Shown here one piece after another: positions 22,843 to 31,499 of a DNA stretch of 64,000 nucleotides (position 1 is the first letter of the stretch; every line of letters begins with the position of its first letter). Origin of the DNA: an uncultured Bacteroidales bacterium (lineage in GTDB: Bacteria > Bacteroidota > Bacteroidia > Bacteroidales > UBA932); assembly GCA_947168065.1 (NCBI GenBank), contig CAMVKH010000004.1:1-64000 (forward strand), in the 5' to 3' direction. The notes below the pieces were generated by a model, which saw only the letters and a program-made list of their open reading frames with translations, did not search any database and had not been told where the DNA came from. A program made the position numbers and the translations under genes.

Positions 22843-24612
22843 TTATTTAAGGTTGAACGTAATTTCAGGCATACGTGCGGCAATTTCCGGGCCATCCAGG
22901 CCAAGGAGCCAGCCGGCCGTTCGCTCCGCCACACCGACGGCATCGGTGCGGATATCCTGCTCCGTACCGGTTTCATTCATCGAAGACAGGAGCTGGTTGT
23001 ACATCGGGACGACAGCGGGATACGTTACGAGCCGGTAGTTTTCCAGCGAAGCCATCGAGGCGGCGTAGCGGATGGCGTCGGTCAGGCCGCCGAGTTCGTC
23101 GACCAGGCCGATCTTGATGGCGTCGCCGCCGGCCCAGACACGGCCCTGCGCAATCTCGTCGACCGCTTCGGTCGTCAGACCGCGGCCGGCCGCCACGCGG
23201 CTGACGAAGTCTTCGTACGTGGCGTCGATCCGCTTCTGCATCATCGCCTCTTCCTCAGGATCGAGCGGCGACATACCCGTGGCCAGCGCTCCATGCTTGT
23301 GCGTGGATACTTCATATACGTTCAGGTGCACGTTCTTCCTGAGAGCCTTGCCGAAGCTCGGAATCAGGCCGAAGACACCGATCGAGCCGGTGAGCGTGCT
23401 CTTGTCGGAGAAGATCTTGTCGGCACCGCAGCTGATCCAGTAGCCGCCCGATGCGGCATAGCCGCCGTAGCTGGCAACCACAGGCTTGCACTCCTTGAGC
23501 AGCGCGATTTCCCGCTCGATGGCGGCGGAAGCCTGGACGCTGCCGCCCGGGCTGTTGACGCGGAAGACCACGGCCTTGACGGAGGAATCCTGCCGTACCT
23601 TGGCGATCTCTTTCGCGAAGTTGTTGCCGATGTTGCCGTTGCCGTGGTCGTCCATCACGATCTCGCCGTCCGCATAGATCACGGCAATCTTCTCCTTGGC
23701 CCGCAGGTTCGACTTGACCCGTGCAGCGGCATAGTCTTTCAGGGATACGTATTTCAGGTCCTTGGCCTTTTTCACGTCGCACAGCGTGCAGAAGTAGTCG
23801 CGCACCTGGTCGTCGTACCAGAGTTCGTCGACCAGCCCCTTTTCCTTGGCTGTTTCAGCGTTGCTGATGGAAAGGTTGTCGATCCACTCGTTGAACTGCT
23901 CCGCGGTGAAATCGCGCGAAGAGGCAATTGCATCGGCCATCATGCCCCAGATCGTGCCGAGCATCGTCTCGTACTGCTCCTTGTTCTCCTGGCTCGGCTC
24001 GCTCTTGATGTAGGGTTCGCCAGCCGACTTGTATTTGCCGTGCCGGATGAGCTGGATGTCGATGCCCAGCTGGTCGATCAGATCCTTGTAGTACATCATT
24101 TGCGAGCTCATACCGTTTATCATGACGTCACCGTAGGCATTGAGGATCACCTTGTCGGCCACCGAAGCCATGAAATAGTTCCCGGCCGACAGGCCCTGGC
24201 TGTAGGAGACGACGGGCTTGCCGCACTCGCGGAAACGGGCCAGCGCGGCGCGGAACTCTTCGGCAACGGCGATATCCATGTTCATGTCATCTGCCTTGAG
24301 ATACACGAATTTGACCTGGGGATCCTCCGCCGCGGCGTCAAGCGCCCGGATGGCGTCGAGCAGCGAAAGGCCGCTGCTCATGCTCGCACTGCCGGCCAGA
24401 GGGTTGAAACTGAATGACTCCTTGCCCTGTTCCTGAATGGACTGCCGGAGATCGATTTTGAGAATGGCATTCCGGGGAACGGAAGGCTGCTCCTCTTTTC
24501 CGAGCGATGAGACAAGCGAGCCGATGAGTCCGAAAAAGATCAGGTTGACCAGGAGGAAGGCGATGATCGTGCCGAGGCACCCGCCGAAAACGACTTTCCA
24601 GAAAGGTTTCAT
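22843..24612 (-). CDS. sppA: Signal peptide peptidase SppA, 67K type
   Basis: 589 residues; one N-terminal membrane helix (about 8-32) and a tandem duplicated S49 fold typical of long SppA. The catalytic Lys is in RHGKYKSAGEPY and the nucleophile Ser in GYAASGGYW; FRVNSPGGSVQAS is the oxyanion region. The enzyme degrades cleaved signal peptides within the cytoplasmic membrane. First gene of the sppA/beta-helix/GH9 group; a minus-strand -7 box TATATTTG lies at 24649-24656. Confidence 0.93.
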   Translation of the reverse strand: MKPFWKVVFGGCLGTIIAFLLVNLIFFGLIGSLVSSLGKEEQPSVPRNAILKIDLRQSIQEQGKESFSFNPLAGSASMSSGLSLLDAIRALDAAAEDPQVKFVYLKADDMNMDIAVAEEFRAALARFRECGKPVVSYSQGLSAGNYFMASVADKVILNAYGDVMINGMSSQMMYYKDLIDQLGIDIQLIRHGKYKSAGEPYIKSEPSQENKEQYETMLGTIWGMMADAIASSRDFTAEQFNEWIDNLSISNAETAKEKGLVDELWYDDQVRDYFCTLCDVKKAKDLKYVSLKDYAAARVKSNLRAKEKIAVIYADGEIVMDDHGNGNIGNNFAKEIAKVRQDSSVKAVVFRVNSPGGSVQASAAIEREIALLKECKPVVASYGGYAASGGYWISCGADKIFSDKSTLTGSIGVFGLIPSFGKALRKNVHLNVYEVSTHKHGALATGMSPLDPEEEAMMQKRIDATYEDFVSRVAAGRGLTTEAVDEIAQGRVWAGGDAIKIGLVDELGGLTDAIRYAASMASLENYRLVTYPAVVPMYNQLLSSMNETGTEQDIRTDAVGVAERTAGWLLGLDGPEIAARMPEITFNLK

Positions 24613-24644
24613 ATCCTAATAAATAATGATTTGCCACATTGTGG

Positions 24645-24676
24645 TTTGCAAATATACGCATTAATCTTTATTTTTG
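24645..24676. promoter_or_regulatory. Overlapping divergent promoters of sppA and the His-rich gene
   Basis: Plus strand: TTTG (24645-24648), 20 nt, TATTTTTG (24669-24676). The start point would fall at about the ATG 24682, so the plus transcript may be leaderless. Minus strand: TATATTTG at 24649-24656 for sppA. The two -7/-33 elements overlap, so expression may be mutually exclusive. Confidence 0.5.
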
Positions 24677-24681
24677 CACGG

Positions 24682-25095
24682 ATGAAACGCGTCTCCAGAG
24701 CCCCTCTCTGCCTGTTGATGGCCGCAGCCTATGTATTCGCTTATATGGGCTTCGGCATCCACGTCTGCCACGATGACGGCAGCCGGCATTTCGTATGGCT
24801 CATCGGCGACGTCTCCTGCGAGGCCATCCATCACCACAGCCACGAGGCCGACCACGACCACCATCACGACGGCCACTGCTGCTCGACCGAGGTATTCGTC
24901 GTAACCGACGCCCAGGACAGCGACAACGGCGCCGACCGCCTGGCCGGTACGCCCGACTCCGGCCTCCCCGCCATCGTGGAAACCCCCTGCTTCGCGGCAA
25001 CGCTACCGGCCGGCGTGCTCCCTGTCCTCATCAGTGACACCCCGCCGCCCATAGCGCCACCATCCCTTCCCCTCCTTTCTGTCTGGTTGGTTTGA
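24682..25095 (+). CDS. His/Cys-rich exported protein (HYC_CC_PP-like)
   Basis: 137 residues. Hydrophobic N terminus (7-27), then a metal-binding-looking stretch: HVCHDD, CEAIHHHSHEADHDHHHDGHCCST, a PCF and a Pro-rich end (TPPPIAPPS) before a short hydrophobic tail. The order H-x-C, CC, PP matches the small Bacteroidota family named HYC_CC_PP, which sits next to TonB receptors and HMA proteins. Likely binds copper, zinc or nickel outside the cytoplasm. Followed after 67 nt by the TonB receptor and then an HMA protein, forming one module. Confidence 0.7.
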   Translation: MKRVSRAPLCLLMAAAYVFAYMGFGIHVCHDDGSRHFVWLIGDVSCEAIHHHSHEADHDHHHDGHCCSTEVFVVTDAQDSDNGADRLAGTPDSGLPAIVETPCFAATLPAGVLPVLISDTPPPIAPPSLPLLSVWLV

Positions 25096-25162
25096 GCGGT
25101 ACGTCATTTCCGGCTTGACCGGGAATCTTATGCACGTATCCCATCCACCAAACAGAAACTTC

Positions 25163-27484
25163 ATGAAAAGAATACTCATTATCATTCCCCTGTGCCTGAC
25201 CGCATTCCCGGCCTTTGCACAGACGCTGCACGGAAGCGTCTTCTATAAGAATCCCAACGGAAAGACCGAACCGCTTCCCTTCGCCCAGGTCTATCACATG
25301 GAGAAGGCCCGTCTGATCGAGACCGATGCCAACGGCCAGTTCTCCCTCAATCTGACCGACCGCGCCACGCTGGTAGCCACTTACGTGGGCTACACCCGCG
25401 ACACCGTCGTGGTGGAGCCCGGCACGGCTGAAGCCAAATTCTATCTGAGCGGTGAGAACGACCTCGATGAATCGAAGGTCACCGCCATGCAGTCCACCCT
25501 GCCCAAGATGAAGAGCATCAAGACCGAAGTCATCACGGCAGCCGGCCTGTGCAAAATGGCCTGCTGCGCCCTGGCCGAGAGTTTCGAAAACTCCGCCAGC
25601 GTCACGGTCGGCTACGCCGATGCCGTGACCGGCGCCCGGCAGATCAAACTCCTCGGCCTCTCCGGCACCTACACCCAGATGCTCGACGAGAACCGGCCCG
25701 TGATGCGCGGCATCGCCGCTCCCTTCGGGATGTCGTTCGTCCCCGGACAGTGGCTGGAGAGCATCCAGATCGCCAAAGGTCCCTCTTCCGTAATCAACGG
25801 CCTGGAAGCCATCACCGGCCAGATCAACATGGAGCACCGCAAGCCCACCGACGAGACGCCGCTCTTCATCCAGCTCTACGGCAGTTCGGACGCCATGTTC
25901 GAGGGCAACATCGCCTCGGCCATCCAGTTCAACGAGAAGTGGAGCGTAATCAACATGGCCCACGTGGGCGGCACCGCCTCGAAGATGGACCACAACCAGG
26001 ACGGCTTCCGCGACGAGCCGGAAGACCTGCAGCTGAACTTCACCAGCCGCTGGCTCTATTACGCCCCGAGCGGTATGCAGATCCGCTTCGGCGGCCGCTT
26101 TATCAACGACGACCGCCTCGGCGGCCAGATGAACGCCACCAAAGACAACACCGTCAACATACGGAACGGGATCTGGGGCTCCAACATCAAGAACCGCGGC
26201 ATCAACGGCTACTTCAAGATCGGTGTGCCCCTCAACGAGGAGAACACCGCCAACATCGCACTGGTGGCGGATTTCAACCATCACGAATTCGATGCCTTCT
26301 TCGGCATGAAAGAGTATGACGCCAGACAGAATTCCGCTTTTGCCAATCTGATCTACCAGAACGAAATCAACGAGACCCACAAGGTTGAATTTGGAGCCAC
26401 CTGGCAGTTCGACGATCTCAACCAGGTGTACGGACAGTATCAGGATCCGCTGTCTTCATACCATAATCCCCGGGAAGACTTCAGCCGCCGCGAGAATGCC
26501 ATTTCGGGATTTGCCGAATACACCCTCACGCCCGGTGACAGCTTCACGTTCGTGGGCGGCCTGAATCTGCAATACAATTCCCTCCACGGCTGGCTCTTCG
26601 CACCCCGCGCCAACGTCCGCTGGGCGCCGGCCGACTGGGTGACGCTGCGTGCCCTGGGCGGCCGCGGCTACCGCACCGCCAACATCTTTACCGACAATCT
26701 CGGCATCTTCTCGACCGGAAAGGATTTCTTTGCACCGGATATGCAGTTGAGCGACCTCGACCTGCTGGAGGACGCCTGGACCTGGGGCGGCAACGTGACC
26801 TTCTACCTGCCCTTCGGCGCGGAGGACACCGACACTTACCTGAGTTTCGACTACTTCCGCAACGATTTCAACCGGCAGGTGATCGTCGACCCGGAGACCT
26901 CCTCTCCCCTCGGCATCGCTTTCTACAATCTCGACGGAAAATCCTACACCAATACCTATCAAGTGGATTTCTCCGTCAACCCGCTGGAGCGCTTCAACAT
27001 AACCGCAACCTTCCGCTACACCGACGCAAAGGTGACGCTGCGCGACAAGGGCCTGGTGGAACGCCCGATGACCAGTCGCTACAAAGGCGTGCTCAACATG
27101 CAGTACGCCACGGCCATGAGCAAATGGACCTTCGACTTCACCGCCCAGATCAACGGCCCGATGCGCCTGCCGAAGTATGCCGCCCAGGTCTGGGAGATGG
27201 AGACCTCCCCGGTCTTTCCGATGCTCTATGCCCAGATCACCCGCAAGTTCAAAGGCATCGACGTCTATGCCGGCGTAGAAAACATCCTGGGCTTCCGTCA
27301 GCACGACGCCATCATCTGCGCCGACCATCCTTTCAGTCCCAACTACAATGTATGGCTTGACGGGGCATCAACCGGTATCTACCGGATGCCTACGGCCAGC
27401 GAGGTTTTCGACGCCAGCAACGTCTGGGGTCCCCTGATGGGCACCAAATTCTACCTCGGCCTCCGTTATACTTTATGGAAATAA
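25163..27484 (+). CDS. TonB-dependent receptor, metal-associated type
   Basis: 773 residues, signal peptide 1-20 (FPAFAQ). N-terminal carboxypeptidase-regulatory-like domain (about 22-110: GSVFYKNPNGK...LTDRATLVATYVGYTRDTVVV), plug about 125-240 (VGYADAVTGARQIKLLGLSGTYTQMLDE, IQIAKGPSSVINGLEAITGQINME), then the beta-barrel to the aromatic-rich end YLGLRYTLWK. A Cys-rich LCKMACCALAESFE just before the plug (family form usually CCNLSESFE) marks a receptor type that co-occurs with HMA proteins. Imports a metal or metallophore; copper is the best guess. ATG 25163 gives a clean signal peptide. Confidence 0.88.
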   Translation: MKRILIIIPLCLTAFPAFAQTLHGSVFYKNPNGKTEPLPFAQVYHMEKARLIETDANGQFSLNLTDRATLVATYVGYTRDTVVVEPGTAEAKFYLSGENDLDESKVTAMQSTLPKMKSIKTEVITAAGLCKMACCALAESFENSASVTVGYADAVTGARQIKLLGLSGTYTQMLDENRPVMRGIAAPFGMSFVPGQWLESIQIAKGPSSVINGLEAITGQINMEHRKPTDETPLFIQLYGSSDAMFEGNIASAIQFNEKWSVINMAHVGGTASKMDHNQDGFRDEPEDLQLNFTSRWLYYAPSGMQIRFGGRFINDDRLGGQMNATKDNTVNIRNGIWGSNIKNRGINGYFKIGVPLNEENTANIALVADFNHHEFDAFFGMKEYDARQNSAFANLIYQNEINETHKVEFGATWQFDDLNQVYGQYQDPLSSYHNPREDFSRRENAISGFAEYTLTPGDSFTFVGGLNLQYNSLHGWLFAPRANVRWAPADWVTLRALGGRGYRTANIFTDNLGIFSTGKDFFAPDMQLSDLDLLEDAWTWGGNVTFYLPFGAEDTDTYLSFDYFRNDFNRQVIVDPETSSPLGIAFYNLDGKSYTNTYQVDFSVNPLERFNITATFRYTDAKVTLRDKGLVERPMTSRYKGVLNMQYATAMSKWTFDFTAQINGPMRLPKYAAQVWEMETSPVFPMLYAQITRKFKGIDVYAGVENILGFRQHDAIICADHPFSPNYNVWLDGASTGIYRMPTASEVFDASNVWGPLMGTKFYLGLRYTLWK

Positions 27485-27513
27485 AACAGTCTAATCTTTA
27501 AAACCCTTTCGAT

Positions 27514-27849
27514 ATGAAACGCCTTTTCACCCTCCTGATGGCCCTGCTGCTCGTCGCCGGCACCGCCACCACCGCCCTGGCACAGGACAAGAAACAGAAG
27601 AAGAACGCCAACATCCAGGAAGTGACCTTCGTCACCACCATCGACTGCAAGAACTGCGTCAAGAAAGTCGAAGCCAACCTCCCTTATGAGAAAGGCATCA
27701 AGGACATGAAGGTCAACCTCGACGACCGCACCGTCTGGATTAAGTACGACGCCGCCAAGACCGACAAGGAAAAACTGGCCGCCGCCATCGTCAAACTCGG
27801 CTACGAAGCCGAAGAAGTCCTTCCCGAGGAGCCACAAACCAAGAAATAA
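27514..27849 (+). CDS. Exported heavy-metal-associated (HMA) domain protein
   Basis: 111 residues: signal peptide 1-23 (TTALAQ), Lys-rich linker, then a single ferredoxin-like HMA domain (35-100) with metal site TIDCKNCVKKVEANLPYEKGIKDMKV, i.e. CxxC. The usual MTC start is changed to TIDC, as is common in exported Bacteroidota HMA proteins. Binds Cu(I) or another soft metal in the periplasm and probably exchanges it with the receptor module upstream (29 nt gap). Ends with a Glu/Lys tail. Confidence 0.85.
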   Translation: MKRLFTLLMALLLVAGTATTALAQDKKQKKNANIQEVTFVTTIDCKNCVKKVEANLPYEKGIKDMKVNLDDRTVWIKYDAAKTDKEKLAAAIVKLGYEAEEVLPEEPQTKK

Positions 27850-27876
27850 CCAGCCCCCGGCCCCCACTCTCATTCT

Positions 27877-28005
27877 TTTGCCGCGACGACACTCTGAGCA
27901 TTCTCACATTGTCGTCGCGTCGCATTTTCGGCCATTTTCGCCCCAAACCCGGCCGCGACGACACCGTGAACCACCCCACAGCGTCGTCGCGTCGAAACTG
28001 GCTCA
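27877..28005. repeat. CGCGACGAC double-hairpin repeat, copy A
   Basis: Two inverted repeats in tandem: CGCGACGAC (27882-27890) with GTCGTCGCG (27911-27919), and CGCGACGAC (27954-27962) with CGTCGTCGCG (27982-27991). Lies between the HMA gene and the first beta-barrel gene (tail to tail), where it can act as a bidirectional terminator. The upstream CCACAGAATG hairpin found in other copies is missing here. Confidence 0.75.
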
Positions 28006-28674
28006 GCTTAAAAAAGGAAGCCGTATCGTAGCGTTATGGCGGGAGTGAAGACGTTCTGTCCTTGAACGTCGGTTCTGGTAGAATAAGATGGAGTGTCAGG
28101 TGTTCCACTATCTGTTGTGACGCGGTTCACGATGGCGCTTTGCTGCAATAGAAGGCCGAGCGACAAGGCGCTTCTTCTTCCTATTCTCCAGCCCAGTTGG
28201 GGCTCAACAAAGAACCCATTATAGCAAGGTTTCTTCTTACCGCCAGGTATCCAGTTGGCGCTGTAATAAGACAATACACCTATTGAATAGCCGGCATCCA
28301 AATTGGCGAATAGTTTCTCTTTACCATATCCAAAACGCAGGAATAGGGGGACATCCTGTTCGTTGCAGAAAGACCGGCTCTTGTTTCCATTATTGGTAAT
28401 ATACTGAAGGCAGGGCTTGGAGATGCGCATTCCCGCCCCAGCGCCAAAATTGAAACCTCTCCCAAGATCATATTGTGCAACAAACTCCGGGGTAATGGTG
28501 AAGAGGGGGCCCTTCCCGATACCGGCTCCGGCAGCAACTTCCACTGAATAAGAAAAGCGGTTTTGTGCCAAAAGCGCAAAGGAGATCAGGCTAAGAACGA
28601 GAATGGAAGTAATCTTCTTCATCGGTAAAAATAATTGGTAATCAATTATATAAGGCCAACGGGATAATTATGTA
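27951..28674. repeat. 720-bp direct duplication, unit 1 (beta-barrel gene)
   Basis: Matches 35946-36669 at constant offset 7995 with only scattered differences outside the coding region; both encoded 204-residue proteins are identical. Covers the right half of hairpin repeat A, the whole barrel gene and the last ten codons of the following lipoprotein gene. Confidence 0.9.
28008..28622 (-). CDS. Outer-membrane beta-barrel protein, copy 1
   Basis: 204 residues: signal peptide 1-19 (SFALLAQ), then alternating beta strands with aromatic girdles (FSYSVEVAAGAG, YDLGRGFNFGAGAGMRI, VPLFLRFGYG, PALSLGLLLQQSA) and a C-terminal Phe strand ending RYGFLF, the recognition signal for BAM. Predicted eight-stranded OmpA/OmpW-like barrel of the 'outer membrane beta-barrel' type; function unknown. 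It ends 2 nt after hairpin repeat A and starts 20 nt downstream of the next gene's stop, so is the last gene of a minus-strand unit with the two genes to its right. An identical protein is encoded at 36003-36617. Confidence 0.8.
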   Translation of the reverse strand: MKKITSILVLSLISFALLAQNRFSYSVEVAAGAGIGKGPLFTITPEFVAQYDLGRGFNFGAGAGMRISKPCLQYITNNGNKSRSFCNEQDVPLFLRFGYGKEKLFANLDAGYSIGVLSYYSANWIPGGKKKPCYNGFFVEPQLGWRIGRRSALSLGLLLQQSAIVNRVTTDSGTPDTPSYSTRTDVQGQNVFTPAITLRYGFLF

Positions 28675-29499
28675 TTCTGGCGCTGGATTATCCATTTGTA
28701 TTGTACTCAGAGCATCCTTAACCTTTTGCAAGTATTTGGAACACTCATCCGGGATCGGCGTGTCGGAAGATGGGATGCGTGAAACAACTTCCAGAGAATG
28801 AAGCCGTGCATTGTATAACACGATTGCCCTGACAGGGCGTTCCGTTTGAACCAGTATCTTGTCCAGCACACTTTTTCCGTTTGCTACAACATAACCCGTA
28901 TCCGTTGCTAATGAACCGTGTTCCTTTTGTACGGCGACAATACAGGAGTCTATCGCACCATAATCAAATTGGTTTCGAAACAGATATCTGCCAGCTTTGT
29001 TAAATGCCGCCGTACGGAAACCCTCCCAGAAACCTGGTTCATCCAAAAGGTACTTCTCATAATGCTCAAAACGGTAGAATTGACTGCCCTTGACAATGCT
29101 GCCCGTCGGATGACTGAAATCATGCACGAGGATGAAAGCAGAATCTTTATAAAACAGGGACTCTATTTTATTCGGAGCAAATTTTTTCAAGATGTCAGTA
29201 CCCGTGAAGAATTCCAGTTCAGAAAACTCCTCTGGTACATTCTGTTTATAATCCTCCAAAAAGGAATAGAACTCAGCATAATCATCAGGTAGCGAGTAGT
29301 GGGTTTGGCGATAATAATCCAAAAGCCCCGTCAGCAATGTATTAATTTCGCTGTTTCTAACCTTGTCTTCAAAACGGCCCGGTTGGGTGTGACAACAAGA
29401 AGTCGCCAAAAGCATGATGAGAAACAGAAGCTGCAACAGTCTTCCCTTCCACAAGCAACACTTGGTCTTGCCATTTCTATCAGATATTATCTCATCCAT
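28642..29499 (-). CDS. Hypothetical lipoprotein, paralogue of the 30364-31257 protein
   Basis: 285 residues. N-terminal signal preceded by a basic stretch, lipobox region LLATSCC. The body has no domain I know. It shares a layout with the protein at 30364-31257: a helix with LLDYYRQTHYSLPDDYAEFYSFLEDYKQNVP (there NAYYAMPSDYDEFMSFIKEYKKRDP), SIVKGSQFYRFE (there SVIGTPFYWLE), and GRYLFRNQFDYGAIDSCI (there GKYLFDSEFHYRRFEETI). So the island carries a diverged duplicate pair. Its ATG overlaps the stop region of the membrane-protein gene upstream by 13 nt, indicating one operon. Confidence 0.7.
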   Translation of the reverse strand: MDEIISDRNGKTKCCLWKGRLLQLLFLIMLLATSCCHTQPGRFEDKVRNSEINTLLTGLLDYYRQTHYSLPDDYAEFYSFLEDYKQNVPEEFSELEFFTGTDILKKFAPNKIESLFYKDSAFILVHDFSHPTGSIVKGSQFYRFEHYEKYLLDEPGFWEGFRTAAFNKAGRYLFRNQFDYGAIDSCIVAVQKEHGSLATDTGYVVANGKSVLDKILVQTERPVRAIVLYNARLHSLEVVSRIPSSDTPIPDECSKYLQKVKDALSTIQMDNPAPEYIIIPLALYN

Positions 29500-30254
29500 C
29501 CCTGAACCCGATATATTTTTTCAGTTAATTTCGTTTCTTTCCCGGTAGCGGCTTCTCTATGCCAAACCTCTATCCTTGCGGCATAATAGTCACCCCAGTC
29601 TCCTTCATATATGGTGAACCTTTTCTTTTTTACATATTGCTTGAATTCCTCGGACTTCTCTATCGGAACTTTGGAACATTCCGAAATATTGGACTTCTTG
29701 TCCACCATGTTTTCAGATAAAGGCTCGTTTTGGGTGATCTCATAACACCTGAGGAATATGACGCCTTTCGCCAGGCCCGTATAGTAAAAGTCATATTGAT
29801 ATATTCCTCCCTCGAATTTTCCCTCCCATATTTGGAGATATGTGTTCCTGTCAAGGCTATCCACTGTGGCTTCCTCCAGGACATTCTGATAAGTTCTGTC
29901 CTGTTGATTGTTCAAAGGAATATTATACTCTATTCCCTCGGGTATTGTATGATCTCGGCCAAACCCGTCCGGACCATTCATTGCACCAATCATTGATATC
30001 GGCCCTGTCACCACAAGAACGCCTATTGACATAGCGACAGACAGAAGTACTGTTTTCCCTCTTTTGTCCCTGATCAGGAAGACCCATGAAGCAACCAGGG
30101 CGACGATAACTAACAGGAGAACTATCGAAAAGATTTCTTCGACAAACGATGGGGCGAAGAAGAAACAGATGCTAAGGATCAGCAAGCATGCTCCCATATA
30201 CAATGGCAATGTCCACCAATTATCCGTCAGATATTGTCTTATCGTTTGGAACAT
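29487..30254 (-). CDS. Membrane protein with C-terminal extracytoplasmic domain
   Basis: 255 residues. Three membrane helices (about 13-34, 38-60, 68-90), then a 165-residue soluble region with alternating aromatic strands (YLQIWEGKFEGGIYQYDFYYTG, YYAARIEVWHREAATGKETKLTEKIYRVQGW). I do not recognise the family. It is the first gene of the three-gene minus-strand unit with a lipoprotein and a beta-barrel protein, suggesting the three products may form an envelope-spanning complex; this is inference from operon structure only. Confidence 0.65.
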   Translation of the reverse strand: MFQTIRQYLTDNWWTLPLYMGACLLILSICFFFAPSFVEEIFSIVLLLVIVALVASWVFLIRDKRGKTVLLSVAMSIGVLVVTGPISMIGAMNGPDGFGRDHTIPEGIEYNIPLNNQQDRTYQNVLEEATVDSLDRNTYLQIWEGKFEGGIYQYDFYYTGLAKGVIFLRCYEITQNEPLSENMVDKKSNISECSKVPIEKSEEFKQYVKKKRFTIYEGDWGDYYAARIEVWHREAATGKETKLTEKIYRVQGWMR

Positions 30255-30304
30255 ACCTTCCTAATTTGCTGCATACAAAGTTAGTAAACAATTCAGATGA
30301 ATAA

Positions 30305-30372
30305 TCGTGGCCGCCTTCCCCTTTCTTTTGTCTCGAAACTAAAATCAGATGGTCGCCTTTTTCTCATTGCCA
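30305..30372. repeat. Degenerate hairpin-repeat tail
   Basis: Contains a GTGGCCGCC start and TCTCGAAACTAAAATC followed by ATGGTCGCCTTTTTCTCATTGC, matching the end of repeat copy D and what follows it at 42084-42122. A truncated relic; both loci lie at the 3' end of a minus-strand lipoprotein gene. Confidence 0.45.
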
Positions 30373-31257
30373 TTCAATCTTTATCGTTTTCGTCGAGTCT
30401 TTGAAACAATACCAATTAAGCCCCATTGTAATTCTTTCCACATCAGGGTTTTCCTCAAATACCTTCTTCAGGACAGAGACTGTTTCATCCATGTACTCTT
30501 TACACAGATTCGGCAAAGAGTCTTTGACGGGCTGATAAGTCAAATCGTTCGCATCGAAGATAAACAAACTGTCTGTCGAAGCCGTTCGGCTCAACAATTC
30601 AACAGAATCAGTAGTACGTGAGAAAGAAACGATAGAAAGATACGGCATTTGCCTTATTTGAGGGCCCTCAGGAAAACCGGTATAAAAATAACCTTCATGC
30701 GTGATTCGACAGGTGTACTGGGAAGAAATGCTATCGATCGTTTCCTCGAATCGTCGATAATGAAATTCTGAATCAAAGAGATATTTGCCCTTTTTGTCAT
30801 AAGCAGATGGGGAAAACCAGCTATCGTAATCTAATCTGTTTGGGTACCTTGGGTACCATTTATCCGGATTTTCCAGCCAATAAAACGGGGTGCCAATCAC
30901 AGAACTCCCAACGTGATAGTCAGGTAGATAAAAAAAGACAGAATCCTGATAAGCGGCAAAGAGAAGATTGCTCTTTGAAATCGTTTTGATAATATCATAT
31001 CCCTCTCTTCGCTCCCATTCATAGAAAAAAGGATCTCTTTTCTTATATTCTTTGATAAAGGACATGAACTCATCATAATCAGAGGGCATTGCATAATATG
31101 CATTGACATAGAATTTAAGAAACCGATTAATGGGAACAAACTCGTCGACATAATTCTCAATGGCCAATAACCGAATACGTTCCTTATCTCTCGTTTCATT
31201 TTTACATGATGACCAGAACGGCAGAAGCAGAAGTATGATGACGATTATCTTTTTCAT
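30364..31257 (-). CDS. Hypothetical lipoprotein, paralogue of the 28642-29499 protein
   Basis: 297 residues; lipobox LPFWSSC (Cys about 18). Rich in Tyr, Phe and charged residues, with the shared blocks described for its paralogue: NAYYAMPSDYDEFMSFIKEYKKRDP at about 50-75, SSVIGTPFYWLENPDKW at about 118-135, KGKYLFDSEFHYRRFEE at about 155-172, and a final QPVKDSLPNLCKEYMDETVSVLKKVFEENPD helix. Function unknown. The gene is monocistronic, bounded on its upstream side by a pseudogene fragment at 31310-31396. Confidence 0.7.
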   Translation of the reverse strand: MKKIIVIILLLLPFWSSCKNETRDKERIRLLAIENYVDEFVPINRFLKFYVNAYYAMPSDYDEFMSFIKEYKKRDPFFYEWERREGYDIIKTISKSNLLFAAYQDSVFFYLPDYHVGSSVIGTPFYWLENPDKWYPRYPNRLDYDSWFSPSAYDKKGKYLFDSEFHYRRFEETIDSISSQYTCRITHEGYFYTGFPEGPQIRQMPYLSIVSFSRTTDSVELLSRTASTDSLFIFDANDLTYQPVKDSLPNLCKEYMDETVSVLKKVFEENPDVERITMGLNWYCFKDSTKTIKIEWQ

Positions 31258-31309
31258 TGTTTTTGAGAATATTGATTAACCTGAACCTGGCGGCCACAGA
31301 ATGAAGATA

Positions 31310-31396
31310 TCATTTTACTTCCAAGATGACGGAATGCTTATTCCTAACGAATATAAAAAGAAAACCGAAAACAATTATAAAAAAGCGGTCATTCAT
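31310..31396 (-). pseudogene. 5'-end remnant of a lipoprotein gene like 42115-42678
   Basis: On the minus strand this encodes MNDRFFIIVFGFLFIFV, nearly the signal peptide of the intact gene at 42678 (MTDRCFLIVFGFLFILV), and the DNA match also covers its upstream region (to about 31440, cf. 42630-42710). After 17 codons it runs into CGGCCACAGAATGAAG-type repeat sequence and stops. The remaining 31397-31499 shows nothing else. A gene cut by repeat-linked recombination. Confidence 0.7.
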
Positions 31397-31499
31397 ATTG
31401 TTTACTGGTTAGAAATAATCATTACAGAGCTCATCTACATCCTTCGACAACAAGTTAGTCCATTTCATGAACGAGCCTTTCAAGTTAGCATTAGCATTA

